NCBI RefSeq assembly: GCF_001613265.1
Contig: NZ_BDCA01000023.1
Span: 47,682 to 111,681, forward strand
Length of the DNA: 64,000 nucleotides
Direction: 5' to 3'
Origin: Nocardia vermiculata NBRC 100427
GTDB taxonomy: Bacteria; Actinomycetota; Actinomycetes; Mycobacteriales; Mycobacteriaceae
Made by a program: the position numbers and the translations under genes. Each line of letters starts with the position of its first letter. Position 1 is the first letter of the stretch. The notes under the pieces are model-generated. The model did not search any database. It was not told the DNA's origin and saw only the letters and a list, made by a program, of their open reading frames with translations. Of the stretch, positions 44,712 through 54,316 are shown in pieces.

Positions 44712-45578
44712 GTGTTCGATTCACACGTTCACATCATCGATCCGAGGTATCCGCTGGTCGAGAACCAGGGATACCTCCCGAAGCCGTACACCATCGGCGA
44801 CTATCGAAAGCGCATGGCACGCTTCGATGTCGACGGTGGTGCGGTGGTGAGTGCCTCCTTCCAGGGCACCGATTCCACCTATCTGACCGCGGCACTGGCC
44901 GAACTCGGTGAGAACTGGGTCGGCGTGATCAATCTGCCGGCCGATGTGACCGACGAACGCATCCTCGAACTGGATCGGGCCGGGGTGCGAGGTATCCGAT
45001 TCAATCTCAAGCGCGCAGCCGTCGACATCGTCACGCTCACCATGCAGGCGGTGCGCGCCTACGAACTGGCCGGCTGGCATGTCGAGCTTTATATCGACGG
45101 ATCCATGCTGGGCTCGCTGGAACCGGTGATCTCCAAACTGCCCGCACTCACCATCGACCATATGGGCATGTCCGACGACTGCCTGCCCTATCTGCTGAAT
45201 CTGGTGGACCGCGGCGCCCGGGTGAAAGCGTCCGGTTTCGGCCGGGTGTCGATGGATGTGGAGAGGTCGATGCGACGGGTGCACGCGGTGAATCCCGGTG
45301 CGCTCATGTTCGGCTCGGATCTGCCCGGGAATCGTGCGGGGCGGCCGTTCCGGGACGCGGACATCGAGATCATCGGCCGGGCCGTCGGACCGGATATGTA
45401 TCGGGTGCTCGAGGACAATGCGCGCGCCTGCTACCGGCTGCCGGTGAAGTCGCGATCCTCCGACGATCCGGCGCCTACCCTGCCCATTCCGCGGGTCGAA
45501 TCCCCGACATTGCGCCTGCACCGCTCCGAGCTTCCGCAACCGCCCGACCGGACCCGCCCACTGCGGATCATCGAATAA
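44712..45578 (+). CDS. Amidohydrolase-2 family metal-dependent hydrolase
   Basis: A 288-residue TIM-barrel hydrolase of the LigI/PDC-hydrolase type: N-terminal metal motif DSHVHIIDPRYPL, TIDHMGM with the second-site His, and GSDLPGNRAG near the C-end with the catalytic Asp. It probably hydrolyses a lactone or decarboxylates a cyclic acid; the substrate is unknown. The tail (about 250-288) is a Pro-rich extension. GTG 44712 starts 39 nt after fprA and a terminator follows. Confidence 0.85.
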   Translation: MFDSHVHIIDPRYPLVENQGYLPKPYTIGDYRKRMARFDVDGGAVVSASFQGTDSTYLTAALAELGENWVGVINLPADVTDERILELDRAGVRGIRFNLKRAAVDIVTLTMQAVRAYELAGWHVELYIDGSMLGSLEPVISKLPALTIDHMGMSDDCLPYLLNLVDRGARVKASGFGRVSMDVERSMRRVHAVNPGALMFGSDLPGNRAGRPFRDADIEIIGRAVGPDMYRVLEDNARACYRLPVKSRSSDDPAPTLPIPRVESPTLRLHRSELPQPPDRTRPLRIIE

Positions 45579-45581
45579 CCT

Positions 45582-45609
45582 CCCCGGATGCCGCGGATCA
45601 CATCCGGGG
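45582..45609 (+). terminator. Terminator after amidohydrolase
   Basis: CCCCGGATG (45582-45590) and CATCCGGGG (45601-45609) form a perfect 9-bp stem with a 10-nt loop, followed by CTTATT, 3 nt after the amidohydrolase stop. Confidence 0.85.
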
Positions 45610-45678
45610 CTTATTGTCGTAGTGTCAACACCGGCGCGCGCCGCCGGTCGCAGGATCGACGACGAACCGAGGTAGGGC

Positions 45679-46773
45679 GTGAGCACTTCATCCACCGGCA
45701 AGGGACCACTCGCGGGCATCAAGGTTGTTGAGCTGGCCGGGATCGGGCCCGGCCCGCACGCGGCACTGCTGCTGGCCGATCTGGGCGCCGACGTGGTGCG
45801 CGTGCAGCGGGCCGGCATGTTCCCGGGCGTGATGGAACGCCCGCAGTGGCGTGGCCGCACCATCGTGGAAGCCAACCTCAAGGACCCCGCCGATATCGAG
45901 AAGGTACTCGGGCTGGTCGAGAAGGCCGATGTGCTGCTCGAGGGCTTCCGGCCCGGCGTCACCGAACGCATGGGCCTGGGCCCCGACACCGCACTCGAAC
46001 GCAACCCACGGCTGGTCTACGGCCGTATGACCGGCTGGGGCCAGCACGGGCCGATGGCCGAACGGGCCGGACACGACATCAACTACATCTCGCTGACCGG
46101 CGTGCTGAACGCCATCGGCCGCAAGGGCGAACGCCCGGTACCGCCACTGAACATGGTCGGTGATTTCGGCGGCGGCTCCATGTTCCTGGTGATGGGCGTG
46201 CTGTCGGCGCTCGTGGAACGGTCCATCTCCGGTAAGGGCCAGGTCATCGACTCCGCGATGGTCGACGGCGCGCTGTCGCTGTCGCACATGATCTGGGGTA
46301 TGCGCGGCATGGGCCTGTGGACCGACGAGCGCGGCACCAACCTGCTCGACACCGGCATGGCCTTCTACGACACCTACGAGACCTCCGACGGCAAGTACAT
46401 GGCCGTCGGCTGCATCGAACCGCAGTTCTACGCCGAACTGCTGAAGGGCCTCGACATCGACCCCGAGGGCTTGCCGCACCAGCTCGACCCGGCCGGCCAG
46501 GACCAGCTCCGCAAGCTGTTCACCGAGAAGTTCAAGACCAAGACCCGCGACGAGTGGACCGCGATCTTCGACGGCACCGACGCCTGCACCACCCCGGTCC
46601 TCAACTTCACCGAGGCCACCGCCAACGAGCACCTCGTCGCGCGTGAATCGCTGGTCGAGATCGAAGGGGTCGTCCAGCACGCCCCCGCCCCCCGCTTCTC
46701 CCGCACCCAGGGCGGAACCCCCACCCCGCCGCCCGAGACCGCCACCCCGATCGACGAGGTGTGGGCGAACTGA
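45679..46773 (+). CDS. mcr: Alpha-methylacyl-CoA racemase (CaiB/BaiF family)
   Basis: Inverts 2-methylacyl-CoA stereochemistry so branched fatty acids and sterol side chains enter beta-oxidation. The 364-residue product has the N-terminal LAGIKVVELAGIGPGPHAALLLADLGADVVRV, catalytic His in AGHDINYISLTG, Asp in MVGDFGGGSM and Glu in YETSDGKYMAVG, the triad known for M. tuberculosis MCR. GTG 45679 is preceded by GAGG. Flanked by terminators on both sides, so monocistronic. Confidence 0.95.
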   Translation: MSTSSTGKGPLAGIKVVELAGIGPGPHAALLLADLGADVVRVQRAGMFPGVMERPQWRGRTIVEANLKDPADIEKVLGLVEKADVLLEGFRPGVTERMGLGPDTALERNPRLVYGRMTGWGQHGPMAERAGHDINYISLTGVLNAIGRKGERPVPPLNMVGDFGGGSMFLVMGVLSALVERSISGKGQVIDSAMVDGALSLSHMIWGMRGMGLWTDERGTNLLDTGMAFYDTYETSDGKYMAVGCIEPQFYAELLKGLDIDPEGLPHQLDPAGQDQLRKLFTEKFKTKTRDEWTAIFDGTDACTTPVLNFTEATANEHLVARESLVEIEGVVQHAPAPRFSRTQGGTPTPPPETATPIDEVWAN

Positions 46774-46779
46774 GCCGGC

Positions 46780-46811
46780 GGGCGTGACCGGGCACGAGTC
46801 CGGTCACGCCC
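46780..46811 (+). terminator. Terminator after mcr
   Basis: GGGCGTGACCGG (46780-46791) and CCGGTCACGCCC (46800-46811) form a perfect 12-bp stem with an 8-nt loop, 6 nt after the mcr stop codon. Confidence 0.85.
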
Positions 46812-46957
46812 CACAGCTCGTGCATGAGGCAACAGACCGCCGAACCAGCATGCGCGGCGGCGGCATCGTACGATGCTGAGGCGCGCGATGCCTGGTTGTC
46901 CCAGGCAGGCGCGCGAAAGACCTGACAGCAAGTCGAATTGGGGGGGTAGTCCGACCG

Positions 46958-48427
46958 ATGGCGAATCCGTATCCGGGTATACAGCCTGCGCCACAACCTG
47001 TTTCAGGACCGGGTGCGCAACCCGGGATCCCGGGTCAGCCGGGGACACCGTGGAGCCCGGCGCCACAACAGGTTCCGGGGGCGCAGTGGGGTGCAGTATT
47101 GCCACAGGGTCCTGGAGCGGCTTGGGGTGCACAGTCTGGAGAACAGCCCGGCGCGGCACCACATGCAGGAGCGCAGCCCGGTGCGGCACCACAGTCGGCA
47201 ACGCCGGGACAGCCCGGTGCAGCGAATCCAGGGCAGGCGTGGGCGAATGCACAGCCTGTAACGCCTTGGGGACAACCATATTTACAGCCCGTCGGCGCGC
47301 ACCCCGAAGGGAAGCGCTCCGGAACTGAGCTCACCTCAGCCATCGCGGTGACTCTGGCCGCTGTGATAAGCGTGGCGGAGCTCTTTCTCAGTGGCACCAC
47401 TTTCTGGTGGACCGCTCTATACCAATATCTGATTCCGCTCGGACTGGGCGCCGTCGCAGGCATCGTGGGCACAGTCATGCTCCTGACACGAGGAGCGCAA
47501 TCGGGCCCAGGCCGGACGCTCATATCGCTCAGCGCGGGAGTCACGTTCCTACACGTTTTCCTTACATTGTTCGGTGAGGTCGACACCGTGGGTCTCGGCG
47601 GAATGCTCACGGACTTCACGGTGCTCACCATCATCGCCGCCATTCTCGTCATCGTTGCCATAGTCACGCTCTTGCTTCCGGCCCGATCCCCGGAATCCAA
47701 CCAAGCCGTAGCCCGTCCACAACCGCCCGCCTACTTCCCCGGCCCACAGCAGGCGCCCGGCACGGCTCAAACACAGTGGCCGCACACTCCTCACGGGCAG
47801 CCGGCCATCCCACAGCCTGTGGTCCAGGTCGGCTACCCGAACCAACCTCAACAGTTCGCTCAGATGCAGCAGGTAGCCGGACACCCCGCATCGCCGGCTG
47901 TGCATGCCGGATACGCGGCCCAACCGCAGCCGTTCGCCGCACCACAGCAGGCCGGACCCCTCGACGAGGCGGCATTCCAGGCCCCGGCGGGATCGACCCC
48001 AGCGGCAGGGGCACCTTCGTCCACCCCTGCGGGGGAACCTGTGCCCGCGACTACGCAGTTCGGCACGCCCGATACCCCGTTCCCGGCCGGCGCCGCAGTA
48101 CCACCACCCGGTTCGGCGGCCGGGTACGCGTCTCCGGTGCCGGGTACCGCAGCGCCCGAACCGTCGGCCCCTGGCTCCGGGCTACGGGGTTCGGCAGCCC
48201 CCGAAGGTTCGCCGGCGGCAGGGCCCGAGGCGGTGCAGACGTCGATAGCCACCCCGTCGACCGCGCTCTCCCCCGCCGACGCCACCACTGTCGCAGCGGC
48301 GTTCCCTTTCCGAACGGGGGCTACCGCCGAACCCGCCACCCCCGCAGCGCCCGCCGATGCCGCCACCATCGCGGTCACACCCGATCGCGCGGCGACGGAG
48401 CCTGGGGAACCTGGCCGGACCCCCTGA
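46958..48427 (+). CDS. Proline-rich membrane protein
   Basis: The 489-residue protein has three parts: a Pro/Gly/Gln/Ala-rich N-terminus (1-115) with repeated PGAxPG phrases, a core of about four membrane helices (about 125-245), and a 240-residue Pro/Ala/Thr-rich tail containing ADATTVAAAF and DAATIAV. Both tails are probably cytosolic if the helix number is even. No known family is recognised; layout resembles actinobacterial DUF4190-like membrane proteins with long disordered tails. ATG 46958 follows a GGGGGG run. Confidence 0.75.
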   Translation: MANPYPGIQPAPQPVSGPGAQPGIPGQPGTPWSPAPQQVPGAQWGAVLPQGPGAAWGAQSGEQPGAAPHAGAQPGAAPQSATPGQPGAANPGQAWANAQPVTPWGQPYLQPVGAHPEGKRSGTELTSAIAVTLAAVISVAELFLSGTTFWWTALYQYLIPLGLGAVAGIVGTVMLLTRGAQSGPGRTLISLSAGVTFLHVFLTLFGEVDTVGLGGMLTDFTVLTIIAAILVIVAIVTLLLPARSPESNQAVARPQPPAYFPGPQQAPGTAQTQWPHTPHGQPAIPQPVVQVGYPNQPQQFAQMQQVAGHPASPAVHAGYAAQPQPFAAPQQAGPLDEAAFQAPAGSTPAAGAPSSTPAGEPVPATTQFGTPDTPFPAGAAVPPPGSAAGYASPVPGTAAPEPSAPGSGLRGSAAPEGSPAAGPEAVQTSIATPSTALSPADATTVAAAFPFRTGATAEPATPAAPADAATIAVTPDRAATEPGEPGRTP

Positions 48428-48564
48428 CCTGGCCGACCACCCGCACGTAAAGCCCTGTTCGGCGACCGGTTTCCGCTCATCGGCAATAGCATTTCGGCAT
48501 ACTTGCTGGATCCGGTTGTGGCCGTATGTCCTTCGCCGCCGTCCCGGGCGCGATCAGTAGGCAC

Positions 48565-48570
48565 TACAGT
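48565..48570 (+). promoter_or_regulatory. -10 element for LuxR-family regulator
   Basis: TACAGT lies 6 nt before ATG 48577, which has no ribosome-binding site, suggesting a leaderless mRNA. No matching -35 is clear. Confidence 0.4.
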
Positions 48571-48576
48571 ATTTTC

Positions 48577-51189
48577 ATGGCTAGGAACTGGCCGATGGTC
48601 GAGCGTGGTAGCGAATTGGAGTCGATTCGTGCTGCGTTGACCGGCACGGAATTCGTCGGCGTGATTTTGACCGGCGATGCCGGTGTGGGTAAGACGACCC
48701 TGGCCAGACAGGCGACCGCGGCAGTGGGCGGGAACGTGCGGTGGGTGGCGGGGACCGAATCCGCGCGCAGTATTCCGCTGGGGGTTTTCGCGCATATGGT
48801 CGGCGTGTACACCGCGCACGATCCGGTGACGTTCATGGCCGCCGCTCGCGAGGAACTGCTGGCCGATGGGGACACCATCATCGGTGTCGACGATGCGCAC
48901 CTGCTCGATCAGCTCTCGGCCACGCTGCTGCTGCAACTGGCCATCGACAAGGCTGCGCGGATCGTGTGCACCGTGCGCAGTGGAGTGCAGGTCCCGGATG
49001 CGGTGACCTCACTGTGGAAGGACGGGCATCTACTGCGCATCGATCTGCGGCCGTTCAGCGGGTCACAGAGTGTGGAGCTGGTCGAGAACATGCTCGGAGG
49101 TCAGCTGGAGGGGTTCACCGCCAATCTGATGTGGGAGTCCTCGGGCGGCAACGCCCTGTTCCTACGACATCTGGTGGAAGGCGCTCTGGAAGCGGAGACG
49201 CTGCGGCAGGTGAACGGCGTGTGGCAGTTACGCGGCCGGGCGGCGGTCACCTCGGAATTGGCGGCGCTGCTGGAGGATCGCGTCGAGCAGCTGCCGGAGT
49301 CGGTGCTGCGGGTGCTGGAACTGCTCACCTTCTGCGAGCCGATCGATCTGGACGTGCTTGCCGAACTGACCGGTGAAGATGCCGTCGAGCAGGCCGAAAC
49401 CCGCGGTGTGGTGCGGATTGTGGAGAACGGTCACCAGCTGTTGGTGCGCTACAACCATCCACTGTTCGGCGAGGTGATTCGGCGGCGGCTCGGCATCGCT
49501 TCGGCGCGCCGATTACGGGGCCGGCTGTATTCGTCGTTACGCGAACGACCCATCAAATCTGCTTCCGATCGCATCCGGCTCGCCGAATTGGCCTTGGACA
49601 GTGACAAATCCGCGGACCTGGAACTGTTCGAGGCGGCCGCGGCCGATGCCATCGGCCTGGCGAACATTCCCCTCGGTGAGCGGTTCGCCCGCGCGGCCGT
49701 GGAGCGGCGCGGCGGGGTGGAATCAGCCGATCTGCTGGCTCGCGCGCTGCTGTGGCAGGGCCATCGCATCGAGGCCGAACGCACCCTCGCCGGGTTCGAC
49801 CCCGACGAGCTGAACGAGGTGCAGCTCACCCGCTGGGGCAGCACCCGCGTGTCGAATCTGTTGTGGGCCATGGGTGATGCCGACCGGGCCGACGAGGTTC
49901 TGGAATTGGTCCGCGGCAAGGTCACTCACCCCAAGAGCATGCTCACCCTGCAGGGCCTCGCCTCGGCCTGCGAAGTGAACGAAAACCTTTTGGAGCAGGC
50001 ATTTCTGGATGCCGAGCAGGTAATGTCCACACCCGATGCGCCGGCGTGGGCGGTGTGGTGGGCCTCGTTCGGTGGCGGGCTGACCCTGGCGCTCATGGGC
50101 CGCAGCGAGGCCGCTCGTCAATACACGCTGCGCGGCCACCAGGTAGAGCGGCAGGTCGACGGGCCGACCCGGTTCATGTCCGCGCACGCGGAAGTGCTGG
50201 CGCACACCTTCACCGGTGATCTGGATGCGGCCCGCCGGTGCGCCGGCGGGTATTTCGGATATTCGGCGCCGGGACAGTACCTGGCCTGGGGACTGTCGAA
50301 GATCCTGCAGGGCACCGTGGATGTCGCCCAGGGACATTTCGCGGACGGTGTGGAGAACCTGGAGCAAGCGCTCGCGGCGCTGACCGCCGAAGGTGCCGCG
50401 GCGTGGATGTTTCCCGCGCGTATCCGTCTGGCCGAGGCGTATGCGGCGCTGGGGCGCGCCGCGGACGCTGCCGAAACCATCACCGAGGCGCGGGCGCGTG
50501 GCGGCCGGCATATCGCCGTGTACGAACCTCAGCTCGAGATCGCGCGGGCCTGGCAGGCGGCCGCCGAAGGCACTGTCGGACCTGCGATCCGGTTGGCCAT
50601 CGGGGCCGCGGATGCCGCCGCCCGCTCCCGTCAGCATGCGGTCGAGGCGCTGGCCCTGCACACCGCTGCCCGCTTCGGTGATCGCACCGTCGCCGGACGG
50701 CTCGCCGATCTCGCCGCCCGGATCGACGGCGCCCTGGTCCAGGTGCAGTCCCGGCATGCGGTAGCGGTGGCATCCCAGGACGGGCCCGGGCTGGATACCG
50801 CCGCAACGGAATTCGAGCAGATGGGGGTATTGCTGTCCGCCGCGGATGCCGCCGCGCAGGCTGCCTCCGCGCACGAACGGCGCGGTGATAGACGGCGGCT
50901 GCTGGAGTCGGCGGCCACTGCCAACCGGCTGGCCGCGGCGTGTGGCGGGGCGAGCACGCCGGCACTTCGCCAATCGGCACAACCACTTCCGCTCACCGCA
51001 CGGGAACGCGAGATCGCGAACCTGGTTGCGGCCGGGCTCAGCAATCGGCAGATCGCGGACCGCCTGACGGTCTCGATCCGGACGGTGGAGGGCCACCTCT
51101 ACCGCGCCTGTATGAAGCTCGACGTCACCGACCGCGAAGCGCTGGCCGCACTGATGGGCGGCGAGCCACCACAAGGCAAACAGCGGTAA
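48577..51189 (+). CDS. LAL-type LuxR transcriptional regulator with AAA ATPase
   Basis: An 870-residue regulator: N-terminal P-loop ATPase (Walker A TGDAGVGKTTLA, Walker B TIIGVDDAHLL), a long alpha-helical TPR-like middle (about 330-790), and a C-terminal LuxR helix-turn-helix (LTAREREIANLVAAGLSNRQ, SIRTVEGHLYRACMKL). It is a large ATP-binding (LAL/MalT-like) activator. It may control the flanking membrane and lipoprotein genes; the ligand is unknown. ATG 48577 (MARNWPMVERGSE) fits family N-termini. Confidence 0.92.
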   Translation: MARNWPMVERGSELESIRAALTGTEFVGVILTGDAGVGKTTLARQATAAVGGNVRWVAGTESARSIPLGVFAHMVGVYTAHDPVTFMAAAREELLADGDTIIGVDDAHLLDQLSATLLLQLAIDKAARIVCTVRSGVQVPDAVTSLWKDGHLLRIDLRPFSGSQSVELVENMLGGQLEGFTANLMWESSGGNALFLRHLVEGALEAETLRQVNGVWQLRGRAAVTSELAALLEDRVEQLPESVLRVLELLTFCEPIDLDVLAELTGEDAVEQAETRGVVRIVENGHQLLVRYNHPLFGEVIRRRLGIASARRLRGRLYSSLRERPIKSASDRIRLAELALDSDKSADLELFEAAAADAIGLANIPLGERFARAAVERRGGVESADLLARALLWQGHRIEAERTLAGFDPDELNEVQLTRWGSTRVSNLLWAMGDADRADEVLELVRGKVTHPKSMLTLQGLASACEVNENLLEQAFLDAEQVMSTPDAPAWAVWWASFGGGLTLALMGRSEAARQYTLRGHQVERQVDGPTRFMSAHAEVLAHTFTGDLDAARRCAGGYFGYSAPGQYLAWGLSKILQGTVDVAQGHFADGVENLEQALAALTAEGAAAWMFPARIRLAEAYAALGRAADAAETITEARARGGRHIAVYEPQLEIARAWQAAAEGTVGPAIRLAIGAADAAARSRQHAVEALALHTAARFGDRTVAGRLADLAARIDGALVQVQSRHAVAVASQDGPGLDTAATEFEQMGVLLSAADAAAQAASAHERRGDRRRLLESAATANRLAAACGGASTPALRQSAQPLPLTAREREIANLVAAGLSNRQIADRLTVSIRTVEGHLYRACMKLDVTDREALAALMGGEPPQGKQR

Positions 51190-51326
51190 TCGATGGCCTG
51201 TGCATAAGATCACATCGATTTGCGATCGATAGTTATCTGACAGTTATTCTGCTCGAGCGCGGCCGTCCCGGCCGCCCGGGGGATTCTGCCGAGGCACGGG
51301 GGATCTGCTGCACAGAGCTGTTCGAG

Positions 51327-52357
51327 GTGGTGTTCGAGGTGTCCGGTCGCAAGCAAAGGTTCGGTGCGCCGCGGCGCGCCATCGCACTCGGAACCATCCC
51401 GTTGGCCTTGGCGATCGCCTGTTCGGCCTGCTCGTCGTCCACCGACCGGCCGACGGCCGCACCGGCGCATTCCCCCAGGCATCGTCCGACTCGCCCCGGC
51501 CCGGCACCCCGGGCCGTCCGGGCACCGCGCGACCGTCCGCACCCGAAGCGGAGCATCTCGCCCCGCAGCCGGCGGCGCCCTACATCTCGGTGCAGCCCGG
51601 GGTGGCCCAACTCCCCGGACATGCGGTCGTGCGGCCCACCGGCCCGGTCCAGCCCGGCGTGACCACCCCACCGGAGCCGCAGGTGCCGAGCCAGGCGCGT
51701 CCCGATGCCACGGGACCGCTGCTGCGGGCACTGCCGGACTACGCCGTCCCGCGGCACTACCGGGCGATCCCCGCGCCGCAGGAACCGGCGCCCCCGGTCG
51801 AGTTCCGGCAGCTGCATGCACCGGAGCCGGTGGCGCCGGTGGCCCCGATCGCACCGCCGCCGCGCACGCTGCGGATGGGTGATTTCGTCGCTCCCGCACC
51901 GGACGAGCTTCCGGACGACGCGCTCGACACGGTGAACACGGTGGCCGCCGGGACAGAGGCCGCGATCGCCACCGGATTCAACTCCATCGGTATCGATCCC
52001 AGCCGCTCGGACAAGATCGCCGGGGGCACCATCGCGGGCGCCGCGACCGGCGCGGTCGTCGGTGCGACCGCCGCGGGTGTCCCGATGGCTGTCGTGGGTG
52101 CGGTTCCCGGTGCCGTGGTGGGCGCCGGTGTGGGGGCAGGTGTCGGCGCCGCGGTCGGCACGCTGGGTGTCGCCGTCGCCCCGGGGCTCGCACTGATCGA
52201 TATCGCCGGCGGTGCCGCCGGTAGCGCCCTGATCGGCGCGGCCGTCGGTGGTGCGGCGGGTGCTGCCGCGGTCGGAATTCCGGCGGCGGTCGCGGGCGGT
52301 GTCGCGGGCGGCGGGGCCGGTGCCGCTGTCGGTGGCGGCATGGGTTCTGCCCTGTAG
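51327..52357 (+). pseudogene. Gly-zipper lipoprotein, frameshifted first copy
   Basis: This is the first of two tandem paralogues. The N-terminal part (from GTG 51327; signal helix AIALGTIPLALAIACSAC with a lipobox) reads in one frame to about 51470; the rest (PQASSDSPRPGTPG onward to GGGMGSAL) continues one frame back. Restoring one base in the C5 run at 51472-51476 makes a continuous protein that aligns end to end with the 52492-53433 copy, including VQPGV, PIAPPPRTLRMGDF and GFNSIGIDPSRSDKIAG. It may be a true frameshift, slipped-strand phase variation, or a sequencing error. Confidence 0.8.
51472..51476 (+). other. C5 tract at the apparent frameshift
   Basis: CCCCC within TTCCCCCAGG is where the reading frame of the first lipoprotein copy must change by one base. 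Homopolymer C tracts are common sites of replication slippage and of base-calling errors. Confidence 0.6.
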
Positions 52358-52491
52358 ATCGGCGAACGAACAACCATACTTGTGTCGATTTGCGAAACCT
52401 TTTGGCGGGCGATAGCTTCTGGTTGGGTGGCCGCCCCGGCCACTGGGGGATCTCACCACATTCGGGGGATCGCTTAACGGCGCACAGCAAG

Positions 52492-53433
52492 GTGGTGTAT
52501 TCACAGGTGGCGGGTCGACACCGGATACAGCAATTCCGCACGGCGCGACGAGCGTTGGTGATCGGAACCATTCCACTGGCGCTCGTGACGGCCTGTTCCA
52601 ACTCGAGTGACCAGAGCACCGCCGCCGGATCCGAATCCAGCGAGTCTCCGACCACCGCCGACCGGAGTAATCCGCCGAGCACCTCGCACAAGCCGGACCC
52701 CGCGCCGCGTACCGAGAACCACGCGCGTCCCGAACTCCCGACCTCGACCACGGTGCAGCCCGGTGTGGTTTCCCAGCCGTCGGATCGGCTCTTCTCGCAC
52801 TCCCCCGGCTCCGTGCAGCCCGGTGTGACGGCGCCCAAGCCGCCGCCGCGGGTGCTGCCGTCCGTTCCGGATTACGTTGTGCCGGAGAACTTCCGGGCCA
52901 TCCCCCACGCGGAGCAGCCGGCACCGCCGGTGAACTTCCAGAACCTGCATGCCCCGCAGCCGGTGGAACCGGTGGCCCCGATCGCACCGCCACCGCGCAC
53001 CCTGCGGATGGGCGATTTCTCCACTCCCGCACCGGATCAGCTCGACGCCGAGACCCTGAACACGGTCAACACCGCCGCCGCGAATACCGAGGCCGCGATC
53101 GCCACCGGATTCAATTCCGTGGGTATCAACCCCAGTCGCTCGGACAAGATCGCCGGTGCGACCATCGCCGGTGCCGCGACCGGCGCCGTCGTGGGCGCCG
53201 CCGCAGCCGGGATCCCGGTCGCCGTGGTCGGCGGTGTTGTGGGTGGTGCGATCGGTACCACCACTGGCGCTTTGGTTGCTGTGCCGAGTTTGGGCGCGAC
53301 GATTCCGGCGGGCACCATCGCCGGCGCTGCCATCGGTGCCGCCGCCACGGGTCTGCCCGCGGCCGCAGCCGGTGCCGTAGTGGGTGGTGTGGTCGGCGGT
53401 GTCGCGGGCGCGGCTGTCGGTACCGCCATCTGA
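52492..53433 (+). CDS. Gly-zipper lipoprotein, intact second copy
   Basis: A 313-residue secreted lipoprotein: signal helix RRALVIGTIPLALVTAC with lipobox VTAC, then a Ser/Pro-rich linker, a conserved PIAPPPRTLRMGDF segment (about residue 170), NTVNTAAANTEAAIATGFNS, and a C-terminal 120 residues of Gly/Ala/Val glycine-zipper repeats (GATIAGAATGAVVGAAAAG). Proteins of this type are annotated in Nocardia as insoluble-domain proteins; I know of no function. GTG 52492 or 52507 may start it. It is a tandem duplicate of the frameshifted copy. Confidence 0.75.
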   Translation: MVYSQVAGRHRIQQFRTARRALVIGTIPLALVTACSNSSDQSTAAGSESSESPTTADRSNPPSTSHKPDPAPRTENHARPELPTSTTVQPGVVSQPSDRLFSHSPGSVQPGVTAPKPPPRVLPSVPDYVVPENFRAIPHAEQPAPPVNFQNLHAPQPVEPVAPIAPPPRTLRMGDFSTPAPDQLDAETLNTVNTAAANTEAAIATGFNSVGINPSRSDKIAGATIAGAATGAVVGAAAAGIPVAVVGGVVGGAIGTTTGALVAVPSLGATIPAGTIAGAAIGAAATGLPAAAAGAVVGGVVGGVAGAAVGTAI

Positions 53434-53541
53434 GCCGCGAACTCTTCGCGCATACGGCCGCGGACGATCGAGCGACAACCCACGTTCCCGGCGCGGTCGG
53501 GCGTGATACATCGGACCGCGCGAGCGCACCCGAGATAGCGC

Positions 53542-54174
53542 TCAGAACAGGGTCGGCTCGCCGAAGCCCGAGGTCCGTTCGATTTCCAGGAGCCGCGCCT
53601 TGGTGGCGACACCGCCCGGCGCGGAGAAACCGTGCAGTCCGTGATCGGCAGCCAGTACCCGGTGGCACGGCACGATCAGCGGAATCGGATTGCGCCCCAG
53701 CGCTTGTCCAACGGCCTGGGCTGCACCCGGTGCACCGGCGCGGGCGGCGACCTCGCCGTAGGTGAGGGTCCGCCCCGGATCGATGGCGCGAGTGATGTCG
53801 TAGACGTTGCGATGGAATTCCGGCTGCGCACTGTAGTCCAGCGGGATCGAGCGCAGATCATCCAGCTCTCCGGTGAGATGTGCGCGAATCGCCGCGACGG
53901 CCGCGGCCATCTCCCCCTCCGGTGCGCACCGCCGCACCCGCTCGGCAGCGATCTCATCGACCCCGCGGCCGAGCATTCCGGCGACGATCTCCGGCAATTC
54001 ACCGGCGGCCCCGGACCGCGCCGGCTCACCCTTCGAACCCGCCACCACGTCGGGCAACTGGAATCGCACCACGCCACGGCCGGTCCAGGCCATCGCACAC
54101 CGGCCGATAGCGGTGTCGAACTCGGTCACCGATACCGCTACCGACGACGGTACGGACGGACCACTGCTGGACAT
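53542..54174 (-). CDS. ogt: Methylated-DNA-protein cysteine methyltransferase (Ogt-like)
   Basis: Removes O6-alkyl groups from guanine in a suicide reaction. The 210-residue protein has the N-terminal methyltransferase fold and the C-terminal DNA-binding domain with active site IVPCHRVLAADHGLHGFS and RTLTYGEVAARAGAPGAAQAVG; P-C-H-R-V holds the acceptor Cys. ATG 54174 is one possible start; the frame continues to 54234 with no better ribosome-binding site. The N-terminal half has an unusual 30-residue Gly/Ala insertion. Confidence 0.92.
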   Translation of the reverse strand: MSSSGPSVPSSVAVSVTEFDTAIGRCAMAWTGRGVVRFQLPDVVAGSKGEPARSGAAGELPEIVAGMLGRGVDEIAAERVRRCAPEGEMAAAVAAIRAHLTGELDDLRSIPLDYSAQPEFHRNVYDITRAIDPGRTLTYGEVAARAGAPGAAQAVGQALGRNPIPLIVPCHRVLAADHGLHGFSAPGGVATKARLLEIERTSGFGEPTLF

Positions 54175-54316
54175 GCCTTCAGTCTGCACCAGCGGTACGA
54201 CACATCGGGACCGCGCCCGAGCCCGCGCTGCCACAGCACCGTCACGACACTGGCCGCAGGGCCGTCACCGGTCCACTTATAGCCACTGGACCGTGTCCTG
54301 ATCGTCAGCAGGTTGA

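Noticed and set aside
53436..53450. CGCGAA-CTC-TTCGCG hairpin after the second lipoprotein gene as a terminator
   Set aside because: Six base pairs with a 3-nt loop is too short to call with confidence; similar stems occur by chance in this composition.
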